A stretch of DNA of 64,000 nt, from NCBI GenBank assembly GCA_963755085.1, contig CAVWIN010000007.1:1-64000 (forward strand), in the 5' to 3' direction. The position numbers and the translations under genes are program-made. Origin of the DNA: JACVRM01 sp963755085 (GTDB lineage Bacteria; Actinomycetota; Thermoleophilia; Gaiellales; Gaiellaceae). This document shows, piece after piece, positions 8,783 to 16,675 of the stretch. The notes beneath the pieces were generated by a model. That model saw only the letters and a list, made by a program, of their open reading frames with translations. It was not told where the DNA came from and ran no database searches. Position 1 is the first letter of the stretch. Every line of letters starts with the position of its first letter.

Positions 8783-10093
8783 TTAGCGAACGGCCGTGAA
8801 CAGGTGCCACGGCTGGTCGATTCCTTTGAGCTGATGCTTGCCGCGATCGTGGAATTCGATGCCGGAGCCGGCGACGAGGTCATGCGTGGTGGCGGTCACG
8901 AGTACCTCGCCGCGGGCAGCGCGGCCGGCGACGCGAGCGCCGAGATGGACGGCGATGCCGCGCGGCTTGCCGCCGCGTGGACGCTCGACCTCGCCGGTGT
9001 GCACACCTGCTCGCACGCCGAGGCCAAGTTCGCGCAGTGCGGCGCAGATTTCGAGGGCGCAGCGGATCGCGCGCCCCGGCCCGTCGAAGAGGGCCAGGAA
9101 CCCGTCGCCGGCCGTATCGATCTCCTCGCCGCGGAAGCGCTCCAGCTCGTGCCGTACGAGCGCGTGATGCTGCTCGAGCAGCTCCCCCCAGGCGCGATCG
9201 CCGAGCTCGCGCGCACGGTCTGTCGACCCAACGAGGTCGGTGAAGAGGATCGTTGCGAGCACCCGATCCGCCAGCGGCGTCGGCGGCACCCCGGTGAGAA
9301 ACTGCTCCACCTGGTCGATCGCCTCCGGGACAAGCCAGGGCAGGTACTGGGCGCCAGGGGTGGTGACGAGGCGAGCCCCCGGGATCCGGGCAGCGATGTA
9401 GGCGCCCTCATCGGCGGAAATCTCAGGTTGCAGAACGAGCGCCGGGGCCTGGATCGCCGGCAAGACGGGCCGAACGTCGATATCGATGTTGCTCATGATC
9501 AGATTGCGGATCGAACCAGGGCTTGCGCCCGCACGGTCGCGCGCGGTCCACCAGCGCCGCAGCGAAGCGTCGGCGCCCGGTGAGAACGATTCGAGCGCTG
9601 TTGTTTCGTCTGTCCCCCATACGTCGACTATGTGCTCGACGGCGGCCACCAAGTCATCCCGCGCCACGTGCCAGGGGTAGTCCTCGGAGCGGATACGACG
9701 CGCGAACGTTCCGAACAGCACCAGCGCGGAGATACGCTCGGGGTGGGTCGCTGCGAAGACCGAGGCCAGGGGACCGCCCTCCCAGAATGCAAACAGCGCG
9801 GCGCGCTCGCAGCCGGCCGCGTCCATCACCGCACGTACGTCGTCCATACGCGTCTCGATCCCACCGAGCTCCGAGGGCCGGTCGGACAGCCCAGTGCCGC
9901 GCTTGTCGAACCGGATCAGCCGTGAGAACGAACCGAGCTGCTCGAGGAAGCGTGCGTGCCGCGGCTCCTGCCAGTCGACTTCCAGGTGGGAGATGAAGCC
10001 TGCCACCAGCACCAGGTCGAAGGGGCCATCGCCGGTGATCTCGTAGGCGATGTTGACCTCTCCGCTGCGCGCGTAGCGTATTTCGGTCTGCAC
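8783..10093 (-). CDS. Alpha/beta hydrolase fused to a class III nucleotide cyclase domain
   Basis: 436 residues from a GTG at 10093. Upstream in-frame sequence is open but non-homologous and lies in a tRNA-scar region, so the later start is preferred. Residues 1-255 form an alpha/beta hydrolase (DLVLVAGFISHLE oxyanion region, RFDKRGTGLSDRP). The nucleophile elbow is unusual, AFWEGG instead of G-x-S-x-G, so hydrolase activity is doubtful. Residues 265-430 are a class III cyclase (LFTDLVGSTDRA and EIDTAGDGFLALFD, both metal-binding Asp present). Proteins of this layout are common in actinobacteria and probably make cAMP in response to a small ligand held by the hydrolase fold (inference). Confidence 0.8.
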   Translation of the reverse strand: MQTEIRYARSGEVNIAYEITGDGPFDLVLVAGFISHLEVDWQEPRHARFLEQLGSFSRLIRFDKRGTGLSDRPSELGGIETRMDDVRAVMDAAGCERAALFAFWEGGPLASVFAATHPERISALVLFGTFARRIRSEDYPWHVARDDLVAAVEHIVDVWGTDETTALESFSPGADASLRRWWTARDRAGASPGSIRNLIMSNIDIDVRPVLPAIQAPALVLQPEISADEGAYIAARIPGARLVTTPGAQYLPWLVPEAIDQVEQFLTGVPPTPLADRVLATILFTDLVGSTDRARELGDRAWGELLEQHHALVRHELERFRGEEIDTAGDGFLALFDGPGRAIRCALEICAALRELGLGVRAGVHTGEVERPRGGKPRGIAVHLGARVAGRAARGEVLVTATTHDLVAGSGIEFHDRGKHQLKGIDQPWHLFTAVR

Positions 10094-10160
10094 AGCGGAA
10101 GTTTCGCCGACCGGAGCGAACCGCCTCACGGGCACCACAGAGCGCCTGCGCCAAGGGACT

Positions 10161-10187
10161 TGCGCGGTTCGATTCCCGCCGCCTCCA
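10161..10187 (+). other. tRNA-Ser-like 3' end fragment
   Basis: The sequence GGTTCGATTCC followed by CGCCGCCTCCA resembles the T-loop and 3' acceptor strand of a tRNA-Ser (acceptor CGCCTCC). The T stem does not pair well and no 5' half lies upstream. It is therefore a fragment, of the type left when elements integrate in tRNA genes. The match is short and could be chance. Confidence 0.3.
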
Positions 10188-10320
10188 TCGCAGGCTTGTC
10201 CAAGCCGTCGCGAGAGCCAGTGGATTGCAGAAGGTCGGTCTACGATCGGGCCGCCGTCCCAGCCAGCCAGCCAGCCGATTGTCCACCTTTCGCGGCGTTT
10301 CCCCGCCCCCTCCCTCCTCA

Positions 10321-10338
10321 CCCGACACCCTGCTAGCG
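10321..10338 (+). repeat. 18-nt copy of the selC upstream sequence
   Basis: CCCGACACCCTGCTAGCG is identical to 12,795-12,812, immediately upstream of tRNA-Sec. A diverged version is at about 14,549-14,565, upstream of a tRNA-Sec-like 5' piece. Here no tRNA follows. Confidence 0.6.
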
Positions 10339-10679
10339 GGATATAGGGATCGGCGGAACCCGGACGCTCGGCCGTGGGTGAACGGCGGCTTCGAAGGCGG
10401 TCATTCGTGTTCGCACCGGGTAGCCGAGGTGACGCTAGACGCGCGAGACGGTAAGTCTGGCACGGTCGTTTGCTGGCAGGAACGCCGAGTGCGCGTCGGC
10501 ACCCGGTTGCGTTGCCGAGCGCAGCATCTCGCGCAGGGTGTGGCGATCGATCCCTGGCTCATTTGGGAGGATCCCGTAAAGCGGTTGTAAGTCTTCTTCT
10601 TCGCCCGGGGGATGACCGCGTCTCGACCCGGCCAAATACTGGTTGCGACGAGTTCAGTTCGCGACCAAGGAGACCTCAC

Positions 10680-11219
10680 ATGAAACGGATGCTGTTTGCG
10701 CTCGCGGTTGTCGCTCTCGCGGCGCCTTTTGCGGCCCTGGCAGCCGATCCCGGCTCGGGGAACGGCGCCAGCCCGGCGCAGGCCTGCAAGACCGAGCAGA
10801 CGGCGATGGGTAACGACGCGTTCAAGGCGCTGTACGGCACGAACGCCGACAAGTCGAACGCGTTCGGGAAGTGCGTGGCGAAGAAGGCGACCCAGCGCGC
10901 GAAGTCGCAGTCGAACGCCGTCTCGGCCTGCCGCGCCGAGCAGACCGACACCACGTTTGCCGCCAACCACGGCGGCAAGACCTTCGACCAGTTCTACGGC
11001 ACCGGCAAGGTTGGGAAGGACGCGCTCGGCAAGTGCGTCTCGTCGAAGGCGAAGGCGGCCAACGACACCGCCGACGCCAACGTCCTCGACGCGGTCAAGC
11101 AGTGTAAGGCCGACCGCGCGAGCGACCCGGCCGCGTTCAAGAACAAGTACGGCAAGAACCGCAACAAGGCCAACGCACTCGGCAAGTGCGTCTCGCAGAC
11201 CGCGAAAGCGAACGCGTAG
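10680..11219 (+). CDS. Secreted protein of three Cys-flanked repeats
   Basis: 179 residues. A signal peptide (MKRMLFALAVVALAAPFAALA) is followed by three homologous units of 40-50 residues at about 33-72, 80-127 and 137-176. Each begins with C-(K/R)-x-(E/D), has F-x-x-x-Y-G in the middle and ends in an (A/G)-(L/F)-G-K-C-V motif: NAFGKCV, DALGKCV and NALGKCV. Two Cys per unit suggest one disulphide each. Lys is abundant, so the protein is basic. I do not recognise a named family. A clear AAGGAG ribosome site precedes the ATG at 10,680, and a strong terminator follows at 11,262. It is a single-gene unit, secreted by inference. Confidence 0.8.
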   Translation: MKRMLFALAVVALAAPFAALAADPGSGNGASPAQACKTEQTAMGNDAFKALYGTNADKSNAFGKCVAKKATQRAKSQSNAVSACRAEQTDTTFAANHGGKTFDQFYGTGKVGKDALGKCVSSKAKAANDTADANVLDAVKQCKADRASDPAAFKNKYGKNRNKANALGKCVSQTAKANA

Positions 11220-11261
11220 AACAACACCACGCAGCCCTAGCGAGGTTCCGGCAGGCACGTC

Positions 11262-11287
11262 AGCGGGGCGCCGAGAGGCGCCCCGCT
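11262..11287 (+). terminator. Terminator after the three-repeat secreted protein
   Basis: A perfect 11-bp GC-rich stem (11,262-11,272 with 11,277-11,287) has a GAGA loop. It lies 43 nt past the stop codon at 11,219. Confidence 0.75.
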
Positions 11288-11396
11288 CGGTTCCCGATGG
11301 GCGCCTTGGGCGAGCGGCTGCAGCGGCGCGGCTTGCCGTGGTGCGCTCCGGGTTCACACGGATGCCGTTCCTCCCGGGTGTCGCGACCGTGAGCAG

Positions 11397-12056
11397 GTGG
11401 CCACTGAACCGGAACGGCCGTCGGCTCGCTACCCCGTTCTCTTTCGCGTGAGCGGCGGTGCGGCGACGGCGGGCGCGCTGGTCGTCACCTCCGAGCGATT
11501 GCTGCTCGAGGGCGGTTCGCGCGACGACTATTCGACGGTCGGTATTCCGCTCAGCGACATCGTCGGAGTCCATGTGGCGCGGGCGCCGGCGGAGCGCCTG
11601 AACGGCCACTCCGTTGTCGTCCTCGAGCGCCGTCACGACGAGCCGGTCGAGGTGGCGCCGCTCGGCCATGGCCTGCTGTCCGAAATCTCACATGTCGTGG
11701 GCGAGCTCCTTTCCGGCGACGACCACGTCGACGAGCAGATCTCGGTGATCGTTCCGCTCAAGGCTGGCTGTCGAAGGCGCGTACAGGAGCTCATCAGCGC
11801 CGGTCCTCCGTTCGATCCCGCCGCGCTTGGGCTGCGCAGCCATCAGGTCTTCCTTCACGAGCAGGAGGTCGTCTTCGTCTTCGCCGGGGCCCACGTCCGC
11901 GCCAAGGTCGAGCGCGCCATGCGCGCGCCTACTCTCTGGCGCGCCGGTCTGGCGTGGCGCAACTGCATCGCCGGGCAGCCCACGCTCCGAGGCGCAACCG
12001 ACGAGGTCCGCAACGGCGGCGTTCTCGTCTACAGCTGGAGCGCGCGCGGCACGTAG
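11397..12056 (+). CDS. Hypothetical cytoplasmic protein with a PH-like first half
   Basis: 219 residues from GTG at 11,397. Residues about 15-80 read like a small beta-rich domain (ALVVTSERLLLEG, then IPLSDIVGVHVAR), as in bacterial PH-type domains. Residues 110-170 have a distinct motif, ELISAGPPFDPAALGL then HQVFLHEQEVVFVFAG, known to me only from uncharacterised actinobacterial proteins. There is no signal peptide or membrane segment, and no partner gene nearby. Function unknown. Confidence 0.6.
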   Translation: MATEPERPSARYPVLFRVSGGAATAGALVVTSERLLLEGGSRDDYSTVGIPLSDIVGVHVARAPAERLNGHSVVVLERRHDEPVEVAPLGHGLLSEISHVVGELLSGDDHVDEQISVIVPLKAGCRRRVQELISAGPPFDPAALGLRSHQVFLHEQEVVFVFAGAHVRAKVERAMRAPTLWRAGLAWRNCIAGQPTLRGATDEVRNGGVLVYSWSARGT

Positions 12057-12407
12057 TTCCCGCAGTGTGGGATCGCAAGACCTGACCCTGGCGGCTTCCT
12101 GCGCATCGGACGAACTGCGAGAGCTCCACGGCAGGTTCTAGGTTGTCGGCTGGCGCGCTCCGCCGACGGACGATCCGGTGTCACGGGAGGAACGGCTGGG
12201 CTCCGGTGTCCACCCTTGGCGGCGACACCAGGCGTGCTGTGTCAGCCAGCGGTAACTAGAAATCTGCCTCGACCTCGATTTGCAAACGCGACTTGCTGGG
12301 CGACGGGCGTCCCTACGTCGACGGCCTGTCCCAGAGTCTCCATTCGAGCGGCGCGAGCCTCCAGTCGAGCGGCAATGGGTTGGGGGGCGAGTAATGGAGC
12401 CCCGCGA
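12057..12407. other. Intergenic, nothing recognised
   Basis: About 350 nt between the hypothetical gene and the cyclase fragment. Only short open frames without family features occur on either strand. No tRNA-like or repeat sequence was noticed. Confidence 0.4.
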
Positions 12408-12710
12408 TCACACCACCAACCCCATAGCTGTCAGCACCGGTGACGTCTCAGGATCGGTGCACAGAAGGCCCGAAAGGGTCCACACGTGTGATGGCATACG
12501 AGTCTTTTGGTTCAAGGCGGCGCGCAGGATGCGCTGATGCTCTGCGAGCAGCTCGGAATAGTCGCCGCCAAGCTGTTTGAGCAGCCGCGTCGAGCCTTCG
12601 ATGTCCGTGAACAGGAAGGTGACGGTGCCGCCGTGAAGCTCAGGCGTGAGCCACCCTGGCGTGAGGCTCGCAGCGGCCTTCGATTGTGTCAAGTCGCTCG
12701 AGAGGAACAA
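12408..12710 (-). pseudogene. Truncated class III nucleotide cyclase
   Basis: The open frame contains only the first strand and helix of a cyclase domain: GTVTFLFTDIEGSTRLLKQL then YSELLAEHQRILRAAL, at about 12,513-12,632. The first metal Asp (FTDIEGS) is present, but the rest of the domain, including the second Asp, is missing and replaced by unrelated sequence. It is a remnant of a gene like the one at 8,783-10,093. Confidence 0.6.
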
Positions 12711-12820
12711 CCCGCCGGTTCAGATCCCCGGCGGTGCTCTATCGCCGCCTTACCCACCGCCCCACCCTGTCCGGGTTCCGCCGATCCCGTATATCCCGAC
12801 ACCCTGCTAGCGTCGCTGCC

Positions 12821-12913
12821 GGAGTGGCATGGGCCCGGTGGCCCAGCCGGTCTTCAAAACCGGTGAGGTCTGGCAGCCCCAGGCTGGCTCGGTTCGACTC
12901 CGGGGCCGCTCCG
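12821..12913 (+). tRNA. selC: tRNA-Sec (anticodon UCA)
   Basis: All hallmarks of bacterial tRNA-Sec can be folded by eye. The acceptor stem has 8 bp (GGAGTGGC with GCCGCTCC, one G-U pair). The D stem has 6 bp with a 4-nt loop (12,830-12,845). The anticodon loop is CTTCAAA with anticodon TCA at 12,854-12,856, on the stem CCGGT/ACCGG. The variable arm is long (GTCTGG paired with CCAGGC), and the T arm is CTCGG-TTCGACT-CCGGG. The discriminator is G and CCA is not encoded. The gene lies 5.5 kb downstream of selA-selB on the same strand. Its last 64 nt (12,850-12,913) are repeated at 23.7, 38.9 and 55.6 kb, marking it as an integration site. Confidence 0.95.
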
Positions 12914-13032
12914 CTGCGCCAAAACGGCTAGTTCAAGTGGAATCCGGCTTGCGAAGCGCTCGGCACGTCAATGCGCCGCCAAGGCGTTGAGAGTGCTGCA
13001 GACCTCCTGAAACGCCCCGCTACTGGCGCGCA
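12914..13032 (+). repeat. Left-end sequence shared with the 38.9-kb repeat
   Basis: The roughly 110 nt directly after tRNA-Sec align, with gaps, with the 110 nt after the displaced copy at 38,874-38,936. Shared blocks include CTAGTTCAAG, CTTGCG, GAGAGTGCT and TGAAAC, in the same order. At 13,022-13,032 stands ACTGGCGCGCA, the same 11-mer found near the displaced copies. It is interpreted as the left end of an integrated island. Confidence 0.6.
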
Positions 13033-13116
13033 TTACGGGCTGAAGGGCCCGACCGCGTGGAATGTCTTCGCCGTATCGGCGGTCTCGGCCCGGCTCGATG
13101 CGGGTAACGCGTTGGG

Positions 13117-14334
13117 ATGGCGACGACGCGGATCGATCGCGCCACCGGCAACCTGCTCGCCGGCGGCAGGCCCCTCTTCCCGCTCGGCCTCTCGGATCCC
13201 CCACCGGTGGACGCCACCGCGCCGAACGGCGCGCCGGCCTGGGCGGAGATCGCCGGCGCAGGCGTCAACTTCGTGCGCCACTACGAGGCCTGGACGGCCG
13301 CGGCGGCGGCCGAGCAGTTGCTCGAGGTGAGGCACAAGCTCGACGTCGCGCGCGACCACCGCCTCCAGGTGTGGCTGGCGCTCGCCGGTGTCGATGACAA
13401 CCTCGGCCGGACGCGGCTGCTCGACGAGATCGTCCGGACCGTGAAGGGGCACGCCGGTCTCGGCGTCTGGAAGGGAGCCGACGAGCCGGCGCACGGCCGC
13501 ATCCCGGTGGCGGGCCTCGTCGCGGTGCTCGAGCACCTACGGTCGCTCGATCCGGATCACCCGCTCGCGATCATCGAAGCGCCGCGCAACCCGGCAGCGG
13601 CACCGGGGGCGAGGGACCGGGTGCTGACGGCGGCGGCGCTGCGCGCGTACGCCGCGGCCTGCGACATCCACGGCGTCGACATCTATCCGGTCTCGGTGCC
13701 GCCGGGCCGGCACGCGGGGCGGTCGAACACCGACATCAGCGTCGTCGGCGACGTGACGCGGATCGTGGCGGCCGCGACCCGGCAGAAGGCGATCTGGACG
13801 ACGCTGCAGATCGCCTGGAGCGGCGTCCTACCGCCGCGTCCGGTCGTCTTCCCGACGCTGACGCAGGCGCGTTTCATGGCCTACGACGCGATTGTCGCCG
13901 GCGCGCGTGGGCTGTTCTTCTTCGGCGGTCACCTGCGGGAGGTGATGACGCGGCAGGACCGTGTCCGCGGCTGGAACTGGACGTACTGGCGGAAGGTGCA
14001 GCGCCCGCTCGTGGAGGAGCTCAGCGGCCCGCAGCAGGTCGCGGCGTTGCTCGCATCCGACGCGCCCTTCAGGGTCACGGCGAGCGCGAAGGACATCGCA
14101 CTGAGCGTTCGTCGGACCGCCGACTCCCTTTACCTGATCGTCGTCCGGCGCAGCCCGAGGGCGACCGGCCGCATCCGGTTCCAGGGCTTGCCCTCCGCTC
14201 TTTCGGAGGGAACAGTCCTCGCGCACGGCCCGAGCAACCCGGCGCGCACGGTCACCGTCGAGGACGGAGCCTTCACCGACCCGAGCCCGTACCGGCCGCA
14301 CAACGCTCGCGTCTACCGCTTCCCGCGCGTGTGA
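13117..14334 (+). CDS. Glycoside-hydrolase-like TIM-barrel protein
   Basis: 405 residues, no signal peptide. The sequence begins with the 'R-Q-T-G-x-L-x-x-x-G-R-P-x-F-P-x-G' pattern typical of barrel hydrolases (ATGNLLAGGRPLFPLGLSD). A candidate acid in GVWKGADEPAHGR lies near residue 125, then HGVDIYPVSVPP near 190, ARGLFFFGG near 265, and a C-terminal beta domain (IVVRRSPRATGRIRFQG). This matches uncharacterised GH-like barrels; the substrate is unknown. The gene starts at ATG 13,117, right after the presumed island left end, and the following 680 nt are gene-free, so it stands alone. Confidence 0.65.
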   Translation: MATTRIDRATGNLLAGGRPLFPLGLSDPPPVDATAPNGAPAWAEIAGAGVNFVRHYEAWTAAAAAEQLLEVRHKLDVARDHRLQVWLALAGVDDNLGRTRLLDEIVRTVKGHAGLGVWKGADEPAHGRIPVAGLVAVLEHLRSLDPDHPLAIIEAPRNPAAAPGARDRVLTAAALRAYAAACDIHGVDIYPVSVPPGRHAGRSNTDISVVGDVTRIVAAATRQKAIWTTLQIAWSGVLPPRPVVFPTLTQARFMAYDAIVAGARGLFFFGGHLREVMTRQDRVRGWNWTYWRKVQRPLVEELSGPQQVAALLASDAPFRVTASAKDIALSVRRTADSLYLIVVRRSPRATGRIRFQGLPSALSEGTVLAHGPSNPARTVTVEDGAFTDPSPYRPHNARVYRFPRV

Positions 14335-14572
14335 CCTGCTCACTGGGCGACCCTCCATCGCCGCCGCCGCGGACGAAGCCCTCGGGACAACCTCTGTTCG
14401 CGCGATGGAGCGCCGAGGCCCAGCGGTACGAGCCCGTTGGCGGAGCGATCACAGGCGTCGTCGGCAAGTTGGCCACAGGTGGCGATTGAGCAACACAACC
14501 GCAGCATGTCCACGGGTGGCGGCGTTTCTCCGCCCTTATCTCCTAATCCCGCAACCCGTTAGCCAAGCGATC

Positions 14573-14640
14573 GGAGTGGTATGGGCCCGGTGCCCGACCG
14601 GCCTACGTCTGCAACGGTTTCGACAACCGTTGAGACTCGT
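14573..14640 (+). other. Diverged tRNA-Sec 5' part joined to foreign sequence
   Basis: GGAGTGGTATGGGCCCGGTG at 14,573 matches the acceptor and D arm of tRNA-Sec with one change, and the 30 nt before it also resemble the selC upstream flank. After the D arm the sequence departs. A hairpin CAACGGT-TTCGACA-ACCGTTG follows (14,611-14,631), and the normal variable arm, T arm and 3' acceptor strand are missing. It cannot fold as a complete tRNA. It could be the 5' side of an old integration event or a tRNA-Sec pseudogene. Confidence 0.5.
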
Positions 14641-14684
14641 AAAACCGCTGCAACTGCGGAGGTGCGCGCCAGTTGCGCGCCAGT
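14641..14684 (+). repeat. Junction block and two tandem 11-mers (inverted arm-type sites)
   Basis: AAAACCGCTGCAA at 14,641 resembles AAAAGCCCTGCAA found before the displaced tRNA-Sec copies at 23.7, 38.9 and 55.6 kb. It is followed by two perfect tandem copies of TGCGCGCCAGT (14,663-14,673 and 14,674-14,684). This is the reverse complement of ACTGGCGCGCA, present at 13,022 and 38,814. Confidence 0.55.
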
Positions 14685-15019
14685 CCAATGGAGCCGGTCG
14701 GCGTTCGAGTGAACGAAGGGAACGGGAATCGCTCGCCACGCGGTCGCTTACTCGCATGGGATTGCTAATCCCACGACGCCGAGCCGTCGCTTTCTCGAGC
14801 CACCGGAGTCGAACCGGGGACCTCTTGTCCGAGGCAACAAGCTGCAGCGAGTTGCAATGAGCTGAAAGTGCCTGCAAATCAGACGCGCGTACGGGAGTCC
14901 CCGGTAACGAGCTGCAACGAGCGGAATCAAGCGCGTACGCGCACCGTACGCGCAGACGAGCTCGGAGCGCGTGCCGTCCGGGTTGGCAGGCATGGCTGCG
15001 GGCGAGGCGGATCGTTGCC
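14685..15019. other. Gene-free stretch with a tRNA-like 3' end on the minus strand
   Basis: No protein gene is supported. On the minus strand around 14,798-14,826 the sequence CCCCGGTTCGACTCCGGTGG resembles a tRNA T arm and 3' strand. It is preceded on that strand by short TGCAA-type repeats. The match is generic and a tRNA cannot be built from it. Confidence 0.35.
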
Positions 15020-16432
15020 TCATTCGTCGGCCTCGGCATGGCGCTCGACCTCCTCGACACCACTCGGGCGTCCGGAGCGCACCCAGAGGACGTAGAGCAC
15101 TGCGGCTATGAGTGCCGTGCCTGCTAGCGCGAGCAGCGGCCAGCCGCGGGCGACGTCGACCGCGATCGTGAACGCCACGACGACGCAGCCCGCCGTGTTC
15201 AAGCCGAACAGCAGGTTCCGCCCTTCGCGCAGGGCGAAGCGGGCCATCGCGGCCAGTCCGGCGAAGAAGCTGACGAACACCGCGACGGCGTAGACGAGGA
15301 CGAGTTCTTGCTCCTGCCCGCCGGCGGCGAGGATGACGAGAGCAGATATCGCCAGGTAGACGAGAACCGCGAAGTAGGGCGTGTACTGCTTGTTGACGCG
15401 ACCGAGGAAGCGTGGGAACACGCCCACGCCACGACCATCCTCGCGGCGTGCCAGTGCCTTTAGCAGGCCTGGGCCCGCCTGGAACGAGGAGCTCGCGGCG
15501 GCTAGCAGCAGCAACGAGCTCGTGAGCTGGAAGAACGCGAATAGCGCTCCGCCTCCGGCCGCCACCTTCGCCAGATCGGCGATCTGTGTCGAGTCGGCGC
15601 GTGGAATCCCGACGTTCAGGTGGACAGCGAGCGCGGTCAGGCCGAGGGTGAGCCCACCCACGATCACGATCGTCAGTGCCACCGTTGCCTGTCCGAACCA
15701 GCGCCTTCCACGATCGTCGAGCTGCCCGAGCTGGGCAATTGCCGTCGCCGCGGCCTCCATGCCCGTCGCGAGCGCCATTGCCACGGGAAACGCCAGGAGG
15801 ACGGCAACGACCGCCGGACTGGCCGATCCTGTGATCGGCGCAGAGCCTTGACTCGCATGCGGGGAGATCCAGCCGAAGGCCAGAACCAACGCTGAGGCGA
15901 GGATGAAAAGGACGGTCATCACGGCGAAGATGAGCCGGCCGCGATGCCCGAACCACGTCACGCCCGCCACGAAGACGAGGAGACCCAGCGCGATCGGCAT
16001 GCGCGCGACTGCGACGCTCGGAACGTAGGCGATCAGGGCGCTGCCTGCGGCTGCGATCGAGATGGCGATGGTGAGCACGAAGTCGACGATTAGGGCACCA
16101 ATCGGAACGAACACCCACGAGGTGCCGAACGCCCGCGCCGCGGCTTCCGCGCCGCCGCCGCCCTGCGGAAACCTCGCAATCAGGTGCCAGTAGTTGACCG
16201 CGATGAGCACGTCGACCGCGATGACCAGGCACATCGTGGGGAAGAGCAGCTCTAAATGCCCGTTGAGCGCTCTGAGCGGGGCCTCGATCGCATACGCGAC
16301 GGAGGAAACCGGGTCTGCCATGACCGCGAAGGCGAACGCGAAGAAGAGAAGCGCGCGAACGGGAGTACGTCGCCGAGAGGGAGTCGCGACCTCACGCGTG
16401 ATTGGAGGAGCTGTGCCGGTCGAAGGCGCCAT
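15020..16432 (-). CDS. APC-superfamily amino acid/amine permease
   Basis: 470 residues with about 12 hydrophobic helices. The first helix carries the broken-helix motif of the amino acid-polyamine-organocation superfamily (AVMADPVSSVAYAIEAPL). A basic N-terminal tail (VATPSRRRTPVRALLFF) lies inside. Helix 6 (AVLLAFPVAMALATGMEAAATA) and the loop around FPRFLGRVNKQYTPYF fit the fold. It would import an amino acid or amine with a cation across the inner membrane; the substrate cannot be told. The gene points left and stands alone in a region otherwise read rightward. Confidence 0.8.
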   Translation of the reverse strand: MAPSTGTAPPITREVATPSRRRTPVRALLFFAFAFAVMADPVSSVAYAIEAPLRALNGHLELLFPTMCLVIAVDVLIAVNYWHLIARFPQGGGGAEAAARAFGTSWVFVPIGALIVDFVLTIAISIAAAGSALIAYVPSVAVARMPIALGLLVFVAGVTWFGHRGRLIFAVMTVLFILASALVLAFGWISPHASQGSAPITGSASPAVVAVLLAFPVAMALATGMEAAATAIAQLGQLDDRGRRWFGQATVALTIVIVGGLTLGLTALAVHLNVGIPRADSTQIADLAKVAAGGGALFAFFQLTSSLLLLAAASSSFQAGPGLLKALARREDGRGVGVFPRFLGRVNKQYTPYFAVLVYLAISALVILAAGGQEQELVLVYAVAVFVSFFAGLAAMARFALREGRNLLFGLNTAGCVVVAFTIAVDVARGWPLLALAGTALIAAVLYVLWVRSGRPSGVEEVERHAEADE

Positions 16433-16675
16433 CGTCTGGCGCCGACCAGACTTCCCGGCACACCTGCTTGAGAGCTTACCGCGACAAGCCTGAAGAACTA
16501 CTCAAAGGGCACGCGCCCGCGTTGGGTTGACTGACCCGCGAAGTGACGCTGCGCGCTCGTTCGCAGGCGTTACACCTCTGTAAGGAGTTTGTTCGTATTC
16601 CGATGTAGCTGGTGGCAGGGTCCGGCCTCCCGGGTAACTCCATCGAAATCCGAGACCACGAGGAGGTCGCGAAAC

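Larger units (their letters stand above)
10094..10679. other. Gene-free stretch with tRNA-related scars
   Basis: No convincing protein gene is seen in these 586 nt. They contain a tRNA-Ser-like 3' end at 10,161-10,187 and, at 10,321-10,338, an 18-nt copy of sequence that also lies just upstream of tRNA-Sec. The right end holds the promoter and ribosome site (AAGGAG) of the secreted protein gene at 10,680. Confidence 0.5.

Noticed and set aside
11397..12056. Assignment as a named PH-domain protein
   Set aside because: The first half is beta-rich and PH-like in pattern only; too weak for a family name.
14798..14826. A tRNA gene on the minus strand
   Set aside because: Only a T-arm-like piece matches; no acceptor, D or anticodon arm can be paired with it.
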